The notes under the pieces are model-generated. The model saw only the letters and a list, made by a program, of their open reading frames with translations. It did not search any database and was not told the DNA's origin. From the NCBI GenBank assembly GCA_949935795.1, contig CATLFX010000001.1:1-64000 (forward strand): DNA of 64,000 nucleotides, written 5' to 3'. The position numbers and the translations under genes were made by a program. Shown one piece after another: positions 58,815-64,000 of this stretch. The stretch comes from an uncultured Oscillospiraceae bacterium. GTDB lineage: Bacteria; Bacillota; Clostridia; Oscillospirales; Oscillospiraceae. Each line of letters begins with the position of its first letter. Position 1 is the stretch's first letter.

Positions 58815-59258
58815 TCAGCGCCTGATGGCATATATCCCGCTGGCTGTTACCAATATCTCGTCCGGGCGGGCGGCCAGGAATACCTCCGCGCTCATCTGCC
58901 CCGAGGAGGCGCCCACCCGGACCGTGCGGGCGCGAACCCGGACCTCCGCGTCCAGAGGGACAGGCCGGGCATAGTTCAACGTCATGCTGACAGTGGGGGT
59001 AGCCGCCCGTTCGCACTGGGCGGAGCAGGTGACCCCCATGCAGGTGTCCACCAGGGAGGCGGTGACGCCTCCGTGGACGATCCCCAGCGGATTGGACATG
59101 GACGCGTCCGTGTGGCAGGAGAACAGAAGGGACCCGGCGGGGCCGTCCTCCTCCACCAGGGCGATGTCCCTCCCGAACCGGGGCCAGGCATGGGCCGGGG
59201 AGTCAATGCGCTGGGCGATGAATTTCACCGCGCTCTGATACAATTCCTCATGGGTCAT
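58815..59258 (-). CDS. PaaI family hotdog thioesterase
   Basis: DASMSNPLGIVHGGVTASLVDTCMGVTCSAQ, PTVSMTLNYARPV. Confidence 0.92.
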   Translation of the reverse strand: MTHEELYQSAVKFIAQRIDSPAHAWPRFGRDIALVEEDGPAGSLLFSCHTDASMSNPLGIVHGGVTASLVDTCMGVTCSAQCERAATPTVSMTLNYARPVPLDAEVRVRARTVRVGASSGQMSAEVFLAARPDEILVTASGIYAIRR

Positions 59259-61018
59259 GGCCGCGCCTCTCCATTCTTTTTCCCGCCCCGCAGCTGCCGT
59301 ACCAGCTCCTCGCTGGGGGTGACGTACAGGGTGCGGTAGGTGTTGTAGATCACATAGCCCGGCTTGGCCCCGGCGGGCTTTTTCACCACCTTGACGGGGG
59401 TGTAGTCCACCGGCACCTGTCCTGACTCCCGGCCTTGGGAGAACCAGGCCGCCAGCATGGCCGCCTCTGTCAGGGACCGCTCGTCCGGCTCAATGCCGCC
59501 GGTTTTGAGGATCACATGGGAGCCGTGAAGCTTCTGGGCGTGGAGCCACAGGTCCCGCTTGTCCGCGTCCTTGGTGGTCAGCCGGTCGTTCTGGCTGTTG
59601 TTTTTGCCCACCAGGATGGTCAGCCCTGTGCTGGAGCGGAACTCCATGGGCTTGGAGTGGACGACCTTCACCCGGCCCTTGGCGGTCATTTTCCGCTTGT
59701 GCTGTTTGAGGTAGCCGTTGTCCATCAGCTCCTGGCGAATTTCCTGGAGGTCCCTGTCCCCCTCGGACAGAGTAATCATCTGGAGCACGCTGTCCAGATA
59801 GTCCAGCTCCCGGCGGTTCTTCTCCAGCTGGATGGTCAGCATTTCCTCCGCCTTCTGGGCCTTTTTGTAGTCCTTGTAGTACTTGGCGGCGTTCTGCTGG
59901 GGGGTGAGGAGGGGGTCCAGGGAGATGTCAACATCTTTCGCTTCTGGGTCGTAGTAGTTTTGCGCCCGCAGGACGGTCTGGCCCCGGCTCATCTGGTAGA
60001 AGTTGGTGGTGATGATGTCGCCAAACTGGCGCAGCTTCTCCCGGTCCGCCGTTTTAGCCAAATCCCCCTCCTGGTTGACGATCTTCTTGGCCGTCCGGTT
60101 CCGGGCCTGGGTGACAGAGCGGATGAAGTCCTGGCCCCGCTGCTTGACCCGCTCCTGGGCTTCCTTCTGCTCGTAGAAATCGTCCAGCAGGGCGGAAAAG
60201 GTGGGGTAACGCCTCAATTCCACCTTGGGGCCGTACTGAAGGACGGGCATAAAGGTAAAGTCGATGGGTTTGCCCTCTTTAATCAGAACAGTTGGGGTAT
60301 AATCTCCGTTTCGCACCCGGTCCATGAGCTGGCAGAACCGTTCCGCCAGCCCCTCCCGGGTTCCTTCCCCCTGGAATACCAATTCACGGGCAATCAGCGG
60401 CGACAGGCCGTTGAAGGAGTCCAGCAGCCACTTGTCCTGCCCGTCCTCCTCGGGGGCGTTGGCCAGGACGTGGGCCCGCAGCTCCTCGGGGGGCATGGCG
60501 GCGGGGTCCAGCCGCCCGGTGGGCTCGGGGAGCTGGTAGTACAGCCCCGGCATGACGGGCCGCTTGACGGACAGGTCCCCGTCGGCCCGGCGCATACAGT
60601 CGGTGACCCGGCCCGCGCCGTCCAGCATGATGAGGTTGGACTTGCGGCCGATGCACTCCAGCACCAGGCGGCGCTCCACCCGGTCGCCCAGCTCGTCCAG
60701 GGTCTCGAAGCGGAAGTCCAGCAGCCGCTCCATGGAGGGCTGGGTGAGCTCCAACAGCCGGGCCCCGGTGAAGTGCTTGCGCAGCAGCATGCAGAACATG
60801 GGGGGCGTCTCCGGGTTTTCCCGGGGGACTTTTGTCAGCTGGGCCCTGGGGTGGGCGGGGCTGGCGGAGAGGAGCAGCCGCACGTTGTCCCGGCCCGCCC
60901 GCATGTGGAGCACCGCCTCGTCCCGGGCGGGCTGGTAGAGCTTATCCACCTTTCCGCCCACCAGGGTCTGCCGCAGCTCACCGGCCAGGGCGGTCATGAA
61001 AATGGCATCAAAAGGCAT
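59255..61018 (-). CDS. rqcH: NFACT family protein (Rqc2/RqcH, FbpA-like)
   Basis: MPFDAIFMTALAGELRQTLVGGKVDKLYQP, MFCMLLRKHFTGARL, DLWLHAQKLHGSHVIL. Confidence 0.95.
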   Translation of the reverse strand: MPFDAIFMTALAGELRQTLVGGKVDKLYQPARDEAVLHMRAGRDNVRLLLSASPAHPRAQLTKVPRENPETPPMFCMLLRKHFTGARLLELTQPSMERLLDFRFETLDELGDRVERRLVLECIGRKSNLIMLDGAGRVTDCMRRADGDLSVKRPVMPGLYYQLPEPTGRLDPAAMPPEELRAHVLANAPEEDGQDKWLLDSFNGLSPLIARELVFQGEGTREGLAERFCQLMDRVRNGDYTPTVLIKEGKPIDFTFMPVLQYGPKVELRRYPTFSALLDDFYEQKEAQERVKQRGQDFIRSVTQARNRTAKKIVNQEGDLAKTADREKLRQFGDIITTNFYQMSRGQTVLRAQNYYDPEAKDVDISLDPLLTPQQNAAKYYKDYKKAQKAEEMLTIQLEKNRRELDYLDSVLQMITLSEGDRDLQEIRQELMDNGYLKQHKRKMTAKGRVKVVHSKPMEFRSSTGLTILVGKNNSQNDRLTTKDADKRDLWLHAQKLHGSHVILKTGGIEPDERSLTEAAMLAAWFSQGRESGQVPVDYTPVKVVKKPAGAKPGYVIYNTYRTLYVTPSEELVRQLRGGKKNGEARP

Positions 61019-61421
61019 GGTCGGCCTCCTCCATCATGGCGTCGAAAAGCTCATTGAGCCGGTCTGTCCGGCCTTGCAGGTACAGCCAGCCGAACAGGGA
61101 CTCCAGCGCCGTGGCGGCGTGGTATTCCCCCACGCTGGCCCCCTTGGGGACGGCGGCGGTATGGCTGGTGCGGCCCCGTCGGTAGACCCCCTGCTCCTCC
61201 TCGGTGAGCAGGGGCAGAATGGCGCGGACCAGCCTGGCCTGGGCGGGGGCGGCTACGTATTTCACCGTAGCCCTGTGCAGGCCCGCGTTGGTGGCCTTGC
61301 CGTGGAGGCACAGCCAGGAGCGCACCATCAGCTCGTACACGCCGTCGCCCAGATGGGCCAGCCCCAGGGCGCTGATGTGTTCCATTGTATCCTGTCCGGC
61401 GGACAGGTGAAAGTAATCCAT
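61008..61421 (-). CDS. mrnC: Mini-ribonuclease III
   Basis: SALGLAHLGDGVYELMVRSWL...SVGEYHAATALESLFGWLYLQGRTDRLNELFDAMM. Confidence 0.93.
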   Translation of the reverse strand: MDYFHLSAGQDTMEHISALGLAHLGDGVYELMVRSWLCLHGKATNAGLHRATVKYVAAPAQARLVRAILPLLTEEEQGVYRRGRTSHTAAVPKGASVGEYHAATALESLFGWLYLQGRTDRLNELFDAMMEEADHAF

Positions 61422-61483
61422 GGGAAATTCTCCAATCTCGGGAAATGTCCCTGAGATTATATCACAGTGGTGGGGAATTGCAA

Positions 61484-61607
61484 GGGGGAAGGCCCCCTTC
61501 CCCCCTTTTTGCAGGGGTGCGCCCTGCCGGGGGCGGTACTTTCTCTCATGCGAGAGAAAGTACCCAAAGAGAGCACTTAGGGGGAGGCCCTTGGGCCTCC
61601 CCCTAAG
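61484..61607. repeat. Cluster of perfect hairpins, including a hairpin-(C)CAAAGAGAGC element
   Basis: gggggaagg-ccc-ccttccccc; gcaggg..ccctgc; ggtactttctctc-atgc-gagagaaagtacc; cttagggggaggcc-cttg-ggcctccccctaag. Confidence 0.8.
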
Positions 61608-61797
61608 GACCCCCTTTTTACGGGGGAGCCCTATACGCGGTGTTGGTGTTGAGCCTTCCGGCGCGTGCGGCTTTCGACGCTGGTGCTTCTAGTTGTGCTG
61701 CCGCCGGTGTCGCGTTACTGATAGGTTGTGTGTTTGTACGGGCTGCGCCTCAGTTTGTGCGCCGTCTGGGAGGGGTCGCGCGGCGTGTGGTGCGGGA

Positions 61798-62307
61798 TTA
61801 GGAAAGAGTCCTTCGGTACCGCAGATAGATATAGCTGCTGCCGTCCCGCTCGTCCACCCGGGTTTCTGCCTTGAACTGCTCAAAACCCATGGAGGTAATC
61901 AGGCCCCTTGACGCTGTATTCTGCTCCCGAGCGCAGCAGACGAACTCTTTTGCCCCCAATTCTTTGGCGTGCTCCATCAAACATTGGAGGATCTGCCTTC
62001 CAAAGCCCCTTCTCACATAGTCGGGACCCAGGCAGATGCCCGCCTCCTCCCAGACGGTGGGGGATGTCTGCTCCACGCCCGCAAAGCCGATTGCCTCGCC
62101 GTTAGTCTTGCAATATACCAAATAGGTATCGTGGCTTTTTTGGAATTCAATGGTCCGGCGCATCCGGTCCGGGGCGTCCTCTTCCCGCTGGGTCACGCTC
62201 CACATCATATATTTCGCGCTCTCCGGGTGCGACCAGACATTGCGGTACATCGCCCGCCAGTCCTCCTGCTTGGCCTTGTCTAAAATCAGGTCCTTCGTCT
62301 CCAGCAT
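61798..62307 (-). CDS. GNAT family N-acetyltransferase
   Basis: MLETKDLILDKAKQEDWRAMYRNVWSHPESAKYMMW...EEAGICLGPDYVRRGFGRQILQCLMEHAKELGAKEFVCCAREQNTASRGLITSMGFEQF. Confidence 0.93.
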   Translation of the reverse strand: MLETKDLILDKAKQEDWRAMYRNVWSHPESAKYMMWSVTQREEDAPDRMRRTIEFQKSHDTYLVYCKTNGEAIGFAGVEQTSPTVWEEAGICLGPDYVRRGFGRQILQCLMEHAKELGAKEFVCCAREQNTASRGLITSMGFEQFKAETRVDERDGSSYIYLRYRRTLS

Positions 62308-62403
62308 ATTCCCCACTCCTTTGCAATTCTTTTGCCGTATCGAATCAAGCGGCAGGCTGTTTATTATAGCACAGCGCCGCATAATTGCAAGGAGTGATTT
62401 TCT

Positions 62404-64000
62404 TTATTCGCTCCGCAGGGCCTCCACCGGGTCTTTCTTGGCGGCACCCCGGGAGGGCACCAGCCCCGCGAACACCGTGAGCACCACGCTGATGGCCACC
62501 AGAATGGCCCCGCCCACCGGGGGCAGCACGGCGGTGAGGTCGTCCAGCCCCGTCAGGTTGTGGATGACGGCGTTGATGGGGAAGGTGGCCAGCACGCTGA
62601 CCAAAATGCCCAGCACACCCGCCGCCAGGCCCACAATGAGAGTTTCGGCGTTGAACACCCGGGACACGTCCCGCTTGGACGCGCCTACGGCCCGGAGAAT
62701 GCCGATCTCCTTGGTGCGCTCCAGCACGGAGATGTTGGTGATGATGCCGATCATGATGGAGGACACCACCAGCGAGATGGACACAAAGGCGATGAGCAGA
62801 TAGCTGATGCCGCTGATAATCCCGGTGATGGAGCTCATGAGCAGGGCCACGTAGTCGGTGTAGGTGATCTCGTCCTCCTCGTCGGCCACGCCGTCGTTAT
62901 AATCCTGAATCAGGTCGGCAATCTCGTCCTTTTGGGCGAAGGTGGTGGCGTAAATGCTGATGGAGGAGGGGGCTTCCAGCCGGGTGTAGCCCAGCAGGTC
63001 CAGGTTGTCCTCGTAGGTGGAGGAGGACCTTGTGGGGGGCATATAGTTGTCGTAGAGATAGACAAACTGTTCCGGGGTCAGGGGGCTGGGGGCGGCCATG
63101 GCGGGATTTCCGCCCATTCCGGCCATACCCCCGCCCATCCCGGCGGCCATGGAGGGGTCCATCCCGGCGGGCAGGGCGGGCTCCGGCTGGGCCGGGGCCA
63201 CCTCCTCAGAGACAGCGCCCTGCTCCAGCACCGCGTCCAGCATAGCCGCCAGCTGGTCGGCGGACAGCGCCCCCAGACGGGCCTCCGCCCCGGCGGCGTA
63301 CTGCTCCCGCACGGACTGGGCCACGGCCTCCTCCATCCGGTCGAAGAGCTCCTCGTCGGTCATGTCGGCGATGTAGCCCCGGACGGTGTCCCCGTCCACC
63401 CCCATTTCGCCCGCGTACTGCTGGACGATCATGTCCTCGATGGATTCCCGGGTCATGCCCTCCATCTGCTGGTCCACCACCGCGTCCACATACTCCTGGG
63501 AGGGCTGGCCCATCACGTCCACGTAGGCGGCGGCCTTTTCGGTGGCGGAAAGGGTGCCCAAATGCTGCGTGACAGCCTCCGCCTTTTCCTCATCGGTGGG
63601 CTCCACGTCGGTGTCCTTGGGGAAGGGCAGGTTGACAATCACGTCGGTCTCCGGGTCGGCCAGCTGCTGTTTCAAAATTTCGGTCTCCCCGGTGGTCTCA
63701 ATGGCAAACCGGGTCAAAGCGCTGGTGTAGCCGATGCCGCCCGAGGTCATGCCGCCCCCCATGCCGCCGCTCTCTTCGGTGGGCCGGGCGATGCCCGCCA
63801 CCTTCAACCGGATGCCGGTGTCGTCGCTGTTGTAGAGGAAGTCCATCCCGGTCTCGGTGGCGGACATGTCGGTGTAGGTATCGGTGGCCGGGTCGTGCTG
63901 GTAATACTCCGCCGGGAGGATCAGCTTGAAGCCCAGCTGGGCCAGCTCCTCATAGGACCAGCTCATCTCCGGGGCCTCCATGGCCTCGCCCTTGGACATG
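62404..64000 (-). CDS. ABC transporter permease, MacB/FtsX type, truncated by window end
   Basis: C-terminal FtsX domain ISLVVSSIMIGIITNISVLERTKEIGILRAVGASKRDVSRVFNAETLIVGLAAGVLGILVS...PSRGAAKKDPVEALRSE; runs off the right edge. Confidence 0.9.
   Translation of the reverse strand, partial: MSKGEAMEAPEMSWSYEELAQLGFKLILPAEYYQHDPATDTYTDMSATETGMDFLYNSDDTGIRLKVAGIARPTEESGGMGGGMTSGGIGYTSALTRFAIETTGETEILKQQLADPETDVIVNLPFPKDTDVEPTDEEKAEAVTQHLGTLSATEKAAAYVDVMGQPSQEYVDAVVDQQMEGMTRESIEDMIVQQYAGEMGVDGDTVRGYIADMTDEELFDRMEEAVAQSVREQYAAGAEARLGALSADQLAAMLDAVLEQGAVSEEVAPAQPEPALPAGMDPSMAAGMGGGMAGMGGNPAMAAPSPLTPEQFVYLYDNYMPPTRSSSTYEDNLDLLGYTRLEAPSSISIYATTFAQKDEIADLIQDYNDGVADEEDEITYTDYVALLMSSITGIISGISYLLIAFVSISLVVSSIMIGIITNISVLERTKEIGILRAVGASKRDVSRVFNAETLIVGLAAGVLGILVSVLATFPINAVIHNLTGLDDLTAVLPPVGGAILVAISVVLTVFAGLVPSRGAAKKDPVEALRSE

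Noticed and set aside
61420-61692. 90-aa plus-strand ORF across the hairpin cluster
   Set aside because: Entirely made of inverted repeats; no RBS-supported conserved protein.

Overview
This is a GC-rich, codon-dense chromosomal window, most likely from an anaerobic Clostridia / Oscillospiraceae-type genome. That placement is inferred from spo0A, large SRP RNA upstream of dnaX, a clostridial topoisomerase pair, luxS/mtnN and GH112. Most of it is ordinary: pgi, ParE/ParC-like topoisomerase subunits, glnS, two sugar ABC transporter clusters (one with a GH112 phosphorylase and an AraC regulator), luxS-mtnN, pncB, SRP RNA-dnaX-ybaB, pepF, rpsU, a purine riboswitch with an NCS2 permease, uppP, ftsK, rqcH and mrnC. 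No CRISPR array, tRNA, rRNA or complete prophage was seen. Main findings: (1) the C-terminal ~28 codons of spoIVB sit directly upstream of spo0A, immediately after and in frame with a large serine recombinase gene, and the rest of spoIVB is absent from the window, so this looks like a recombinase-split sporulation gene; (2) a C5-methyltransferase-like protein without recognisable PCQ/ENV motifs is followed in the same frame, after a single TAA, by a PD-(D/E)XK-type nuclease, next to an IS5-type transposase remnant; (3) a family of ~50-175 bp intergenic elements spans from the stop codon of one gene to the RBS of the next and supplies 'SAEP(S/L)-stop' C-termini; (4) an OadB-like 'IGGADGPTSI' motif is embedded in an exported stalk-domain protein; (5) a chemoreceptor has a CZB-like zinc motif in its extracytoplasmic region. 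Long antisense ORFs in the track are GC shadow ORFs and were not annotated.
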